Below are positions 35,953-47,134 of a stretch of 64,000 nt of DNA, piece by piece. The DNA is from Hybos culiciformis (Eukaryota > Arthropoda > Insecta > Diptera > Hybotidae): contig OZ023275.1 in the NCBI GenBank assembly GCA_964007475.1, forward strand, positions 36,141,381 through 36,205,380, read 5' to 3'. A model generated the notes under the pieces. The model had not been told where the DNA came from and did no database searches. It was given only the letters and a program-made list of their open reading frames with translations. The position numbers and the translations under genes are program-made. The first letter of the stretch is position 1; the number at the start of each line of letters is the position of its first letter.

Positions 35953-38900
35953 TTAATTCTGCTTAATTTTTTCCGTCCATTGAAATGGATCAGCAATCAA
36001 ATCATTTTTGTGAAGAGATTTTCCTTGACTTCTCAATTCTTTATATTGAGCCACAACAGGATCACGACCACAGCTTGCAACAGCAATAACTGAAATAAAG
36101 ATATAAGATATGTATCTTTGATAACTAATAACGAATTTCAATTAAATATATATATCTGATTATCTGGAATCAATGCTTATATTACATAAATGTTCAAACA
36201 ATTTTATGTTCAAAATTTTACCTTCACCACTGTCATTCATATGAAATACAACAAATTTCATATCTTCCAGACTACCTTCAATTCTTTCTTCTGTCGGTTT
36301 TCCATAACCTGCGAAAATAATTTAAAGGTCAATAGGTGACAAATTTTATTTTAATTTCCATTTCAATCACCTGCATAACGTAATCCTTTTCCAAAGAACA
36401 TGGTCCAGAAAAATGGCACTGCCCTTAGCTCTGTTATTTTTGAGCACATGTTTGCGGCTGCTATTTTACCATGATATTGAGCTAATTGATAATGTCCTAT
36501 TGTTTGTTTTTCATTATTAGAACTGAATAATGGTGCGTTTGCAATATCACCACCCGCATATATATTAGGAACATTGGTCATTAAATGCATATCGACCTAA
36601 TGAAAACAAATAATTTATAATTTTATTAAGAAAAAAAAGCTTATAATTACTTCAACTGAACCATTTTCATTTAAGGCAATACCGGAATTTTTCAAAAAAT
36701 CTGTATAAAAACTTGATCCAGTCCCCATTACTAATAAATCGCATGGAATAGTTTGTCCATCAATTAATTCAACTGATGTAATTTTTCCATTTTCACCCAG
36801 ACACTGTTTTATTCCATTTCTCATTAACATTTTAACGTTGTTATCTTCAAACAATTTCAAAACACGTTCTCCTATTTTGTTGCCAAAACTGGCTTTTAAG
36901 GGTAAATCATCACGACCGATCAATGTAACCTGTAATAAAAATAATTTAATTATTTAATAAAATTGGTTCATAAATGTGGTGGTCTGTAGAGGTACAAAAA
37001 GTTCTCATGAAGATAGTAGGTAATGTATATGGATTAATTATGATATCCAATATTTTTTATTTGGTAGTTAATGGATTTTAATTTTGAATAGAACATTATA
37101 AACTCTCTTTTAAATCTACAAATATTGAATTTTAAGAGAGTGATATTTTTTTTTTTGTATTTAATAATAAACTTCAGATTATTAGCAATTGTTAACAGCA
37201 GTTCAAATATTAGGGTTCATTTAGCAGAATATTATTACGTATTATTATTATGTCATCTTTGGTATTATGTATGTACAAAAAAAACCGATAAAAAATACCA
37301 AATAAATACTTCAGATAAAATTATATAGACAGTTTTAATTCATATGAACAATTTATATTATCATTAGTGTAGGAATATTTTTTTTTAAAAATAAAATAAT
37401 AAAAAAATACACGTTCTGCAAGATACTCTGAGCACTGGTTCTCACTTTTTTTTTTTGTAATCTCATTTTGCTTTTACTTTAACGTTGTTGTTTTTTTTAT
37501 ATTTTTTTTTATTTAAATTTTATTATTGGAAATGAAATAAAAAGTTATAGAGGTATTTTTAGTTCAGATACAACTGTATTTCATGTTGGTTGTTATATTT
37601 TTTATAAATTTGTGAATAGAGAAGAAGCCAGATAAAAGTGTCAAATCATGTCAGTATTACCGGATGTTTTACAGAAATTGTTTAGTGAAATTGATACCAA
37701 GAAATCGGAATATATAAAAACTTTAGCTGAATGTTGTGCTATAAAATCAGTATCGGCATGGCCAGATCATCGTCCAGAAGTTCAAAAAATGATGGACTGG
37801 ACAGCTGAACGTTTAAGAAAAATTGGTGTTCAATGTGAGCTTGCTGATGTTGGCAATCAAACATTGCCAGATGGTAAAGTGATTCCATTGCCAAATGTTA
37901 TACTTGGAATAATGGGTAATGATCCGAAAAAGAAAACTGTTTGTGTGTATGGTCATTTAGATGTTCAGCCGGCATTAAAAGAAGACGGATGGGATACTGA
38001 TCCGTTTGTTCTTACCGAAAAAGATGGAAAAATGTTTGCTCGTGGATCGACTGATGATAAAGGTCCAGTCTTGTGTTGGATTCATGCGATTGAAGCTTAT
38101 CAAAAATTAAAAATTGATTTGCCAGTCAATTTGAAATTTATTTTTGAAGGTAGGTATCTATATAAAATATTAAAAGTTTTTTATTGTCTTTTTTTTTAAT
38201 TAAAAAGGAAAAAATGTATGAAAGATAAATTAAAGAGAAAGGAAAACAAAGAAAGTTGGAGAAAATATATTTTTTAACACTAAAATTATGATGTCTTCGT
38301 TTCTTTATTCCTTATCTGAATTTAATTTATAAATAAGTATATTAAAATGCATAATATGTATGTAAATACCGTATAATAATGTTTATTCAGCTTAAAAATA
38401 AAAAATCCTGCCTAAAAGTATGTAACGCATTGTAGAATAAAAAAAAACACCTTTATTGTTATAATATTTTCTAATCTAAAAATATAATACCATAATCCGG
38501 ATTGAGTTGACCAACAAAAATTTTTTATTACTCTTAAGAATTATATAGTCATACGATTTTCAAAATGTATTGATAAGAAAAATAATAATAATTGTAAATT
38601 ATTTTAGGTATGGAAGAAAGTGGTAGTGGAGGACTTGATGAGCTTCTGTTTGCAAGAAAAAATGATTTTTTGGCAAATGTTGATTATGTTTGCATCTCTG
38701 ACAACTATTGGTTGGGAAGAAATAAACCATGCATAACATACGGATTAAGAGGAATTTGTTATTTCTACATCGAAATGGAGTGTGCTACAAAAGATCTTCA
38801 TTCAGGCGTTTTTGGTGGTTCAGTTCACGAAGGAATGGCTGATTTAATTTATTTACTAAATACTCTAGTTGATAAAGATGGCAATATATTAATTACAGAT

Positions 38901-41900
38901 TTAGATAAAAATGTGGCACCATTATTAGCTAATGAACATGAAATTTATAAATCAATTGATTTTGATGTTACTGATTATCGTAATGATGTGGGTGCTGTTA
39001 AATTAAGGCATAACGAAGATAAAACTAAATTATTAATGCATAGATGGCGTTATCCAAGCTTATCAATTCATGGCATTGAAGGAGCATTTTATGAGCCTGG
39101 TCAAAAGACTGTTGTCCCTGGAAAAGTAATTGGAAAATTTTCAATTCGTATTGTACCAAATCAGACACCCGAAGAAGTTGAAGCTTGTGTTGTCAACTAT
39201 ATCCAGAAAATGTGGGCTCAACGTGGGTCACCAAATAAAATGAAATGTCATATGCCTCATGGTGGTAAACCATGGACCGAAGATCCCAATCATCCACATT
39301 ACACTGCAGCTAAGAATGCAGTTAAACATGTATTTAATGTTGAACCAGATATGACTAGAGAAGGTGGTTCTATTCCAGTCACATTGACTTTACAAGAAGC
39401 CACCGGTAAAAATGTAGTTCTAATTCCAGTTGGATCTGCTGATGATGGAGCTCATTCACAGAATGAAAAGTTAAATGTTTTTAATTATATCGAGGGTACA
39501 AAATTATTAGGAGCTTATTTATTCGAGGTGTCCCTATTAAAATAATGATAAAAAAATATACAAATAATTTAATCATTGTTTATGTTCCATAATAATATAA
39601 ATTTCTTATCTGAATTTTTTTTAGAAAATTAATAAAATTTGATAAGTGAATAAAAAAAAAAACAAATGTTAATGGGAGTATTTTATTTTTATAGATACAA
39701 AATTTTTCCTACATGTTCTAAAGAGAGAATGAACATAAATCTGCATTTCCACTAGGAAATATAATTTCGGAATAGAGTTCTATCTGCAATTGGAATTAAT
39801 TTTGAAATATTATAAAGAGTCAAGTTTCTCAATGAAAAAAATTTATTTTGTATAAGTTCGGATTTAGAATTAAAGAAATTGAACTACAAAACCTAATGAG
39901 TTGAATAAATGTATTTTCTAATAAATTTCTAATTTGTTTGCTTGTTTGAAATCACAGCCGTATGATATGAATTTTTTAAAACTAGATAAAAAATTTAATT
40001 TACAAGATTTTATTATTTAAATATGTAGGTACTAACAAGTAGAAAACAAAATTCAATAAATTTTTTTTGTTAGAAAATTTGTTGACGGTAATATCTTATT
40101 GTTTTTCCCAAAAATTTTCGACTGCGTATTCCACAATGTTTATCCAATTTCGAACATTTAAAGTTTAAAGTTTTAAAAACATTAAAACCGCATAAAAATA
40201 TTCTTTTGACCGCACTTTTAAACGATAAGAAAATTATATAAAAACTCAATATGTTGAACAATAATTTACCATTAAATTATAAACTATCATGTTGTAACAT
40301 TAATATCAAATGAAATGGACTTTTCAAATTTGGAAAAAATATTTACAGAAATAGATTCTAAAAAAAAAGAATACATTCAAGATTTATCAGATGCATGCGC
40401 CATTAAATCGGTTTCAGCATGGATTGAGAACAGAGAAGAACTTCAAAGGATGGTCGAATGGACTACAGAGCGTTTAAAAAATCTTGGCGTTAACTGTGAG
40501 CTTGCGGATGTTGGCAATCAAACATTGCCAACAGGTGAAGTTGTTCCATTACCAAAGGTTGTACTTGGAAGTTTGGGTAATGATCCGAGCAAGAAAACTA
40601 TTTGCGTTTACGGTCATTTAGATGTTCAGCCGGCATTAAAAGAAGATGGATGGAACACAGATCCCTTTGTTCTTACTGAAAAAGATGAAAAATTATATGG
40701 TCGTGGGGCTACCGACGATAAAGGCCCAATTTTATGCTGGTTACATTCTATTGAAGCATACCAAAAATTAAATATTGATTTACCTGTTAATTTAAAATTC
40801 ATCTTTGAAGGTATAATTTATTATTCTAGATTGAAATTAAGACGTTATAATTTTAAATTTGAATTTCTTAGCTATGGAAGAAAGCGGTAGTGAAGGTCTC
40901 GAGAAATTATTGGTTAAAAAAAAAGAATTTTTGGCAAATATTGAATATGTTTGCATCTCTGACAATTACTGGCTGGGGAAAAATAAACCCTGCATTACGT
41001 ATGGATTAAGAGGGCTTTGTAAATATTTCATTGAAGTTGAATGTGCCTCAAGAGATCTTCATTCCGGTGTCTTTGGTGGTTCTGTTCATGAAGCAATGAC
41101 CGATTTAATTTACTTACTAAATACTCTTGTTGATAAAAATGGAAAGATTTTGGTAACCGATTTAGAAAAAAATGTTATGCCATTGATGCCAGAAGAAAAA
41201 GTTCTTTACGAATCTATTGAATTTGATATTGATGAATTTCGTAAAGATCTCGGAGCCGGTAAATTAAGGCAGGATGAAAAAGCAGAAATTTTAATGCACA
41301 GATGGCGGTATCCGAGTTTATCAATACATGGAATTGAAGGGGCATTTTGCAAGTCGGGTCAAAAAACAGTAATACCATCGAAAGTTATTGGAAAATTTTC
41401 AGTTAGAATTGTTCCGAATCAAACACCTGAAGAAGTGAATGCATCCGTTAAAAAATATCTTGAAGAAAAATGGGGAGAACGAAATTCTCCGAACAAAATT
41501 AAAATTTATCCAGGTGAAGGTTCAAATAAATTTTGGATAGAAGATTATAAGCATTTACATTACGAAGCAGCCAAAGCCGCTGTAAAAGATGTATTTGGAA
41601 TTTATCCAGATTTTACTAGAGAAGGAGGTTCAATACCGGTGGCTACAATTTTAAAAGAAATAACTAATAAAAATGTTTTACTACTTCCAATTGGATCAAG
41701 CGATGACGGAGCTCATTCACAAAATGAAAAAATAAATATTTCGAATTATATGCAAGGAACGAAATTGCTTAGCGCATATTTGTATGAAATGGGAAAATTA
41801 AATGATTAAAGATTTCAAATAAAAAAAATTATCTACATGAAGTTAATTTGATTTTTCTTTTAATTATTACAATTTTTAGTTAAAAATATAAGACACAAGA

Positions 41901-44900
41901 CTGAATCTTTTATAAAATAAATTAATTGAAAAGCAATTTGAGAAATTAAAGCTTAAACATTTTTGTAAATCTTACATAAAATTGGTGCGCTGTAAGTTTG
42001 TGAGCAGAAAGAGCATATATTCCTAAGTTAATTTATATCTATGCTACAAAAATTTATTCCCTAAGAATTAAGAATATTGTTACTTTTGAAGCTTCTTAAA
42101 GGCAATATAAAGTCATTTAAAATTGCCAAAGGTTGAATTTAGGTGTAAATAAATCAATATTTTTTCTGCCTAGATCTATATTTTATGAGTCTGAATTTTT
42201 GTTAATTCCATAAAAAATGTAGGTAATTATTTATTTTGATTTCATATTTAAATAAAAAATATTGACTGAAATTTCGGTTATAATTCAACATAAAATAAAT
42301 TAATAAATTTTATAAAATAAATAGTAACATAACTTGAAAATGATTCATTTATTAAAATAAATTGTAAACTTTTATTAATGTTGATTGTAAATATAATTGC
42401 ATTGGGACACTTGGTGATACAATTAAATAAAAGAAAAATACAAGCAGCGCAAAAAAAGTCTGAAAATTTTCTTTAAAAGCTGTTAATTTTGGAAAAAAAA
42501 ATTCAGTTCGAATTAATTACTTTACAAAATCATTAATTTTTTTTACGATTTTAAAATATGTTCACGAAAATTCTTTTAAGCTCTGCAATGTTGTTATGCA
42601 TTGAAGTAAGTATTTAGCTAAGCATTATTGTTAGTTATAATATTAATTTTGTAAAATAGAGTAATATTGCAAACAAGTTTTGCCACTGTCGATATTTACA
42701 ATATAGTATCGAAGAAGCGTTAATGAAATTGATCTGTACTCGTCTACATCACGGTTTTTTTTATCATTAACAGATTAAACATAATTAATTTAAATTATTC
42801 CAATAACCCAAGCTATTGGAATCCTATTATTTAGTCAGTTTTCTTGTTGATATTTCCGCCAGGATTTATAAAATATTTATATCACATTTTTTTTCGATTT
42901 CAGATACAATTTTCCGATGCAGTTTTATCGAAAAGTTATGTTCTAAATCTTTTTACTGACAGTGGAAGAACATTGGGATCCTATGAATTTGGAAATATTA
43001 ATTTACCAAAGAAGCCAATAAACTATAGATTGCATTACAATTCATGGTCATCGTCAAGCAATTTATTTGTTTTTCAAGGAATTGTACTTTTTTTTTTAAT
43101 GATTTTGATTATCTTCATGTGGTTTGAAGAAATGTACATCAAGCAATTAAAATGTCGATTGTAAAAAATAAAAATAAGAAATTTGATTTTATCAAATTGT
43201 TTCTATTTTTATATCAATACGTGTTTAAGATATTTAAAATTAAGTTATTTATTTTATTAATATAAGGAAATTAAAATAACAATACACATTATAAAAAATA
43301 ATAATGACGTTTTTCATTCGATTTTTCGTTCAATTATTTAACAGAATGTATGTGCAATACATCTAATATAGGTATGTACAACAAGAAACACGGGGAAAAT
43401 TTAATTAAAATATACAATTATTCTTAGGGCAGACCAAAAAGTATAACACAGTATTTTATTGAAACTATTTTTTTTTTTTAAATCATCATTCAAATATGAC
43501 TTTAATTAACATTATTACAGAGAAACCATAAAAATGTAACATTACAATATTTATTTAAATTTTTAAATTAAAATATTATCGTTTTTTATAAATTTTTTAT
43601 AAACTTCTTCCACCATTATACAAAATACAAGACCAATCATAAGAAACATTGCAATATTTTGAAGCACATACAACGATGTTACTGAAATTGTATTTGATGC
43701 TAAGCCTAAATCGGTATCTTCTAATATAAAACTTCCTAAGTTATTGCCATTTTCATCAAATAATTTTAAAATTAGTTTTTTGACTGGAATCGCTAGGCTT
43801 AGATTCTAAAATTGACAAAAAAATGAACGATAATAGAAAACAAAAGTTATTTAGTCAATTTCTTTGAATTAAATTTTACTTACCTCCAACAAAATTAATG
43901 ACCACAAAACAATAAATTTTGACTTTATCATATCAAATTATAAATTTTAATTATAAAACAGAATTTTTACAAACGCCTAGCCTAAACAGTCGAAAACTTT
44001 TCACAAAATTGACTTTTAAATAAAATAAAATAAAAGGAACATTTTTTTTTATTTAAACAAATGAAAAATAATCTCTTATTTGTTTTTTTTGAATAAATAC
44101 GAATCAGCAGCTCGAAAGAGAGCGTTAAGAGATTTATGCATGTAAATATATTTCATATTAAATGGGCCTTAAAACAGATTATAGCATTTAACTGATTTGT
44201 CTGACTTCGAAAATAAAGACAATTTTAAACTAAATAAATATGTTGTACTTACTTGTTTTACTTTATTAGCAAAATATGCAGCGGCTTCTAAGCCAATAAA
44301 ACTTGAACCCAAACATACTACTGTTTTTTCTTCAGTTAAGTCATTATGAATTGATTTGACATCATCATGATCCCTAATGGTTATAACATTTTCCAATTCA
44401 GCACCTGGAATTGGAGGTTTGTTCGCTCGTGCTCCTAAAAAAAAACAAAAATTTTTTGTAAACTAAAATATTAATCTCAGTACACAAGAACATGAAAATT
44501 TTGTTTTTAAGAAAATAACTAAACGATGGAATTAAATAGACATTAATCTTTAGGTATTTCAAATTTAATTTTATTTTCAAACACTTACCAGTAGCAATAA
44601 AGGCTTTATCAAATTTTATTTCGTAGCCATTTGATAAAGTTAAGGTTTTCTCGAATGCATCTAATTTTGTAGCTTCAACTCCAAGCATTGTTTCAATAGA
44701 ATATTCATCATAAAATGGTTGTTTTCTAAACTCAATACTTTTTAATTCAACATTCATTGCTTTTGATAATTTAACACGATCATATGGTAAAGCATTCTCT
44801 TTGCATATCATTACAATTCGGCCTTTAAATCCTTCTTGTCGTAAAACTTCTGAACATACACCTCCAGCTGGACCGCCACCAATAACAACAAAAACTTCAT

Positions 44901-45314
44901 CATTATTTGGGTCCTTCTTAACCATATCTTTTATTCGCTTATTTTGCTCTAAATCTTGTTTTCTGGCTCGGATTTTAATTTTTCCGTCTTCAATTTTGAC
45001 TTTGTAACAAGGAATGGAATCTAAGCCTGGAAAGTCTTCAATATCACCAGTTTTAATATTAAAACAAGCTCCATGCCAAGGGCACCGCACACGTTCATCA
45101 CCTAAAGTTCCAGTATGTAAAGGTGCACCATAATGGCTACATTTTGTTCCAATAGCCGACAATTCATTTTTTTGTTTAATTAATAAAATTTTTTGATCAT
45201 CACCAATTTCAAATTGTTTCATTTCATCATTTTGAATGTCACCTTCATTACATACGATTTTTTCCACATAATCCTCATCATCTGCTGACTTGCTAGTGTA
45301 ATTTTCGGTGCGAC
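35953..45314 (-). CDS. AIFM3: AIFM3-like Rieske [2Fe-2S] / FAD-NAD(P)H oxidoreductase (5' end incomplete)
   Basis: Six coding exons on minus: 45314-44589, 44434-44253, 36929-36651, 36596-36371, 36308-36222 and 36089-35953, all with GT-AG introns and matching phases; about 545 aa are visible. Exon 1 has the Rieske domain with both ligand pairs, CSHYGAPL and CPWHGACF. It continues into the FAD-binding GxGxxG ([10 protein letters not shown]). Exon 2 has the NAD-binding loop ([20 protein letters not shown]). Exon 4 has the second FAD motif ([12 protein letters not shown]). The last exons form the C-terminal AIF-type domain. Vertebrate AIFM3 (AIF-like) acts at mitochondria and has been linked to apoptosis; the role here is inferred. 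The true start lies upstream because 45314 is an acceptor of phase 1. A tiny exon at 45622-45598 (ATG, eight codons, then C|GTATTA) would fit the phase but is unproven. The intron 36930-44252 holds four other genes. Confidence 0.92.
37648..39545 (+). CDS. CNDP2: Cytosolic non-specific dipeptidase (M20A, CNDP2-type), copy 1
   Basis: Exons 37648-38149 and 38608-39545 (phase-1 intron of 458 bases, GAAG|GTAGGT ... TTTTAG), 479 aa, against about 475 for human CNDP2. It is a zinc/manganese metallopeptidase that splits dipeptides such as Cys-Gly in the cytosol. Metal ligands are present: His103 and catalytic Asp105 in YGHLDVQPA, Asp136 in [10 protein letters not shown], catalytic Glu170 and Glu171 in MEESGSGG, the Asp in CISDNYW, and the C-terminal His in [11 protein letters not shown]. 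The gene lies inside the large intron of the AIFM3-like gene on the opposite strand. A second copy follows 0.8 kb downstream with the same intron position. I see nothing that would disable it. Confidence 0.95.
40315..41809 (+). CDS. CNDP2: Cytosolic non-specific dipeptidase (M20A, CNDP2-type), copy 2
   Basis: Exons 40315-40810 and 40872-41809 (phase-1 intron of only 61 bases, GAAG|GTATAA ... TTCTTAG), 477 aa. It has the same metal ligands as copy 1: His101 in YGHLDVQPA, Asp134 in [10 protein letters not shown], Glu168 and Glu169 in MEESGSEG, the Asp in CISDNYW and the His in [10 protein letters not shown]. The residue at the splice junction is Ala (FEAMEE) instead of the usual Gly. An overlapping upstream ATG at 40310 is out of frame. 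It is a tandem duplicate of the 37648-39545 gene, clearly diverged in sequence and with a much shorter intron, so the duplication is not recent. Expected activity is dipeptide hydrolysis in the cytosol; specificity may differ between copies. Confidence 0.95.
42558..43164 (+). CDS. Small single-pass membrane protein of unknown family, member 1
   Basis: Exons 42558-42605 (16 codons) and 42904-43164 (phase-0 intron, GAA|GTAAGT ... TTTCAG), 102 aa. Exon 1 is a signal peptide ([16 protein letters not shown]). The short ectodomain contains [18 protein letters not shown], then a Ser-rich stretch. A transmembrane helix follows (about residues 74-90, [15 protein letters not shown]) and then a short tail, [12 protein letters not shown]. 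The topology would be type I. I do not recognise the family. A second gene with the same 16-codon first exon, the same order of parts and a matching LxLFD-x-G-x-x-LGS(Y/F) block lies tail to tail at 43563-43931. Both sit in the AIFM3 intron. Confidence 0.7.
43563..43931 (-). CDS. Small single-pass membrane protein of unknown family, member 2
   Basis: Exons 43931-43884 (16 codons) and 43805-43563 on minus (phase-0 intron of 78 bases, GAG|GTAAGT ... ATTTTAG), 96 aa. The signal peptide is [16 protein letters not shown]. The ectodomain has [20 protein letters not shown], which lines up with [15 protein letters not shown] in member 1. A transmembrane helix follows ([14 protein letters not shown]) and then [16 protein letters not shown], again like member 1 (FEEMYIKQL). 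It is transcribed in the same direction as the host AIFM3-like gene, so intronic transcription must be kept separate. Identical exon-1 length and phase support common origin. No function can be named. Confidence 0.65.
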
Positions 45315-45698
45315 CTGAAATCATAAGAAATTTGATATGATTAGAGTTGTTTTTTTATTTTTTTTTTGATTTAAATAATCAAAAATTTGCTCAATAAATC
45401 TTGAAAGTATCGAGAATCATTTTTCTGTTTAAGTGGAAAGTGTGAATTCGGGATTTATTTCAGTTAAATAAAAATGAATAAATTTGAAACTTAATTGGAC
45501 AACTTTTTGTCTTTATACGATCTTTCTGTTTAACATATCTTTTTCTCGAAATTGCTTTATTGGATCTTCGATTCATACAGCTAAGATGTAATAATACGAT
45601 TTCCGGAAGAAGATGTTTTCATATCTTTGTGACTACTTACTTTTGTTTCCCTTCTTCTAATCCAAAGAAAAAACGTTTGAGCCCGTACAAGATACCAC
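45315..45698. other. Upstream intron of the AIFM3-like gene
   Basis: On minus this leads to the acceptor at 45314 (ATGATTTCAG). It may contain the first coding exon (candidate 45622-45598) or only 5' untranslated sequence; a good donor-like AAAA|GTAAGTAG lies near 45648 on minus. Confidence 0.35.
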
Positions 45699-45889
45699 GG
45701 GTGTTACCCGAATCGCCGAAAGACATTTCGCAAAAAGACATTTTGCCTAATTCCATTTGTCAAAAAAGACACTTCGCAAAAGAACCATTTCGCAAAACGG
45801 ATAGTTAACAAACGTTCGCTTTAGCCTAATGAGACAGTTAACAACTTTCCAGTTAGCATAAGGACATTTCGCAACTACTACTTTTGGCA

Positions 45890-45991
45890 AAATATACATT
45901 TCGCAACTACCCTTTTTGGCATAATTCACATTTCGCGCGCGCGCGCGAAATGTGAATTACGCCAAAAAGGGTAGTTGCGAAATGTATATTT
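45890..45991. repeat. 102-bp palindrome with (CG)6 centre
   Basis: Symmetric about 45940/45941. Arms atacatttcgcaactaccct and agggtagttgcgaaatgtat meet at TTTCGCGCGCGCGCGCGAAA, with a single mismatched pair along the whole length. It lies within the left end of the foldback element. Confidence 0.95.
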
Positions 45992-46248
45992 AGCATGCAC
46001 TAAAATATGTTGCATTATCATAAATGCATATTATTAAATTAAACAATTCCAATTATATGTATTTTAATTTTAAGAAATTTTATTGAATTTTTAATATCTT
46101 TTTTTAATATATAGTTAATACAAATCCAGTTTGTAAATATAAGATATAATATTAAAAAATGAATACTTAATATATATTTTTTTTAATATTCAATACGTAC
46201 ATAACCAGTATGGACATATTAGAAAATTAATATTTTTATTTAAAAAAG

Positions 46249-46509
46249 TTATTTTAATTTTAAATTCTCGGCAATCAAAAATAATAGTTTGAGTTCCCTA
46301 TAATCGTCTTTTCTTTTCAAAAAATTTTCAATTTTTTTATCTTTTAAGTAATATTTTGTTTTTTTTACTGCTGGTGGCCCACCCATTTCAAATTTTTTTA
46401 TTTTAGCCGTTACATACAATATTTCTTTTCGGATTTGATCCATGAGCCTATAAAATCCTACATGCTTTTTTTTACAGTTAAAAAAAACCTTTAATATTCT
46501 ATTCATCAT
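46249..46509 (-). pseudogene. Degraded Myb/SANT-like frame inside the foldback element
   Basis: An 86-codon frame with a basic segment and KKFEMGGPPAVKK. That block resembles the K..-(T)GGGPP-K block at the end of Myb/SANT-like DNA-binding domains of insect transposon-derived proteins. No transposase catalytic domain is seen. It may be a relic of the helper coding region; the resemblance is short. Confidence 0.3.
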
Positions 46510-47134
46510 ATTTGTGCAATATAAAAAAATTTGTTAAACTATACTTTTGCGAATTTGTTAAACTCAATTAACATAATGTTGTGAATTGGTATTTTGAGAA
46601 ATATCTTTTTGCGAAGTGTCGCATTAGGCCAAATGGAATTTTGTTAAAGAGTTTTTTTTGCGAAATGGAGATTTGCGAAACATACAAATTTGATAAGTGG
46701 CTTTCGGCCAAATAGACTTTTGCAATATGGAATTTGCAAAGAGGCCCGCTCCCAGATACCACTGTAAGATCATATTTTATCGAATATAAGTATTCTAGGA
46801 ATAACATTTGCATAGCATTTTTATAGAATACACAAGTATTCTCGGAATCGACATTTCATAGAAGTTTAAGTACAATTTGAAATACGTACTTTGATAGAAC
46901 TTATTTCAGAAATTTACATTAAAATCTGTTGCATTATTACTTAAATATAGTTATGTATATATATAAAGTTATAATATGTAAGTAAGGTAAATAATTAATA
47001 ATTTTGATAATCGAAAACAAGTTTTTTATTATTTAAGTAATTCAGATTAGATGCATTCTAATGTGTTGAAAAAATCCAATTTTAAAAATTTATAAATATA
47101 CGTAGAAAATAAAAAAAAATAGTTAAAAAGAAAG

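Larger units (their letters stand above)
45699..46753. mobile_element. Foldback / Mutator-like non-autonomous DNA transposon with 9-bp target duplication
   Basis: The element is bounded by a perfect 9-bp direct repeat AGATACCAC (45690-45698 and 46754-46762). Its ends both read GGG inward (gggtgttaccc at the left; gggagcgggcc on the other strand at the right). The termini are long inverted regions built from short variants of catttcgcaaa, cgccgaaag and gcctaat. Long tandem-repeat inverted termini plus a 9-bp duplication are the hallmarks of Drosophila FB elements and of Mutator-like transposons. The interior is AT-rich and includes a degraded minus-strand frame. Confidence 0.75.

Noticed and set aside
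44801..45007. 68-codon plus-strand frame
   Set aside because: Antisense to the Rieske/FAD exon of the AIFM3-like gene.
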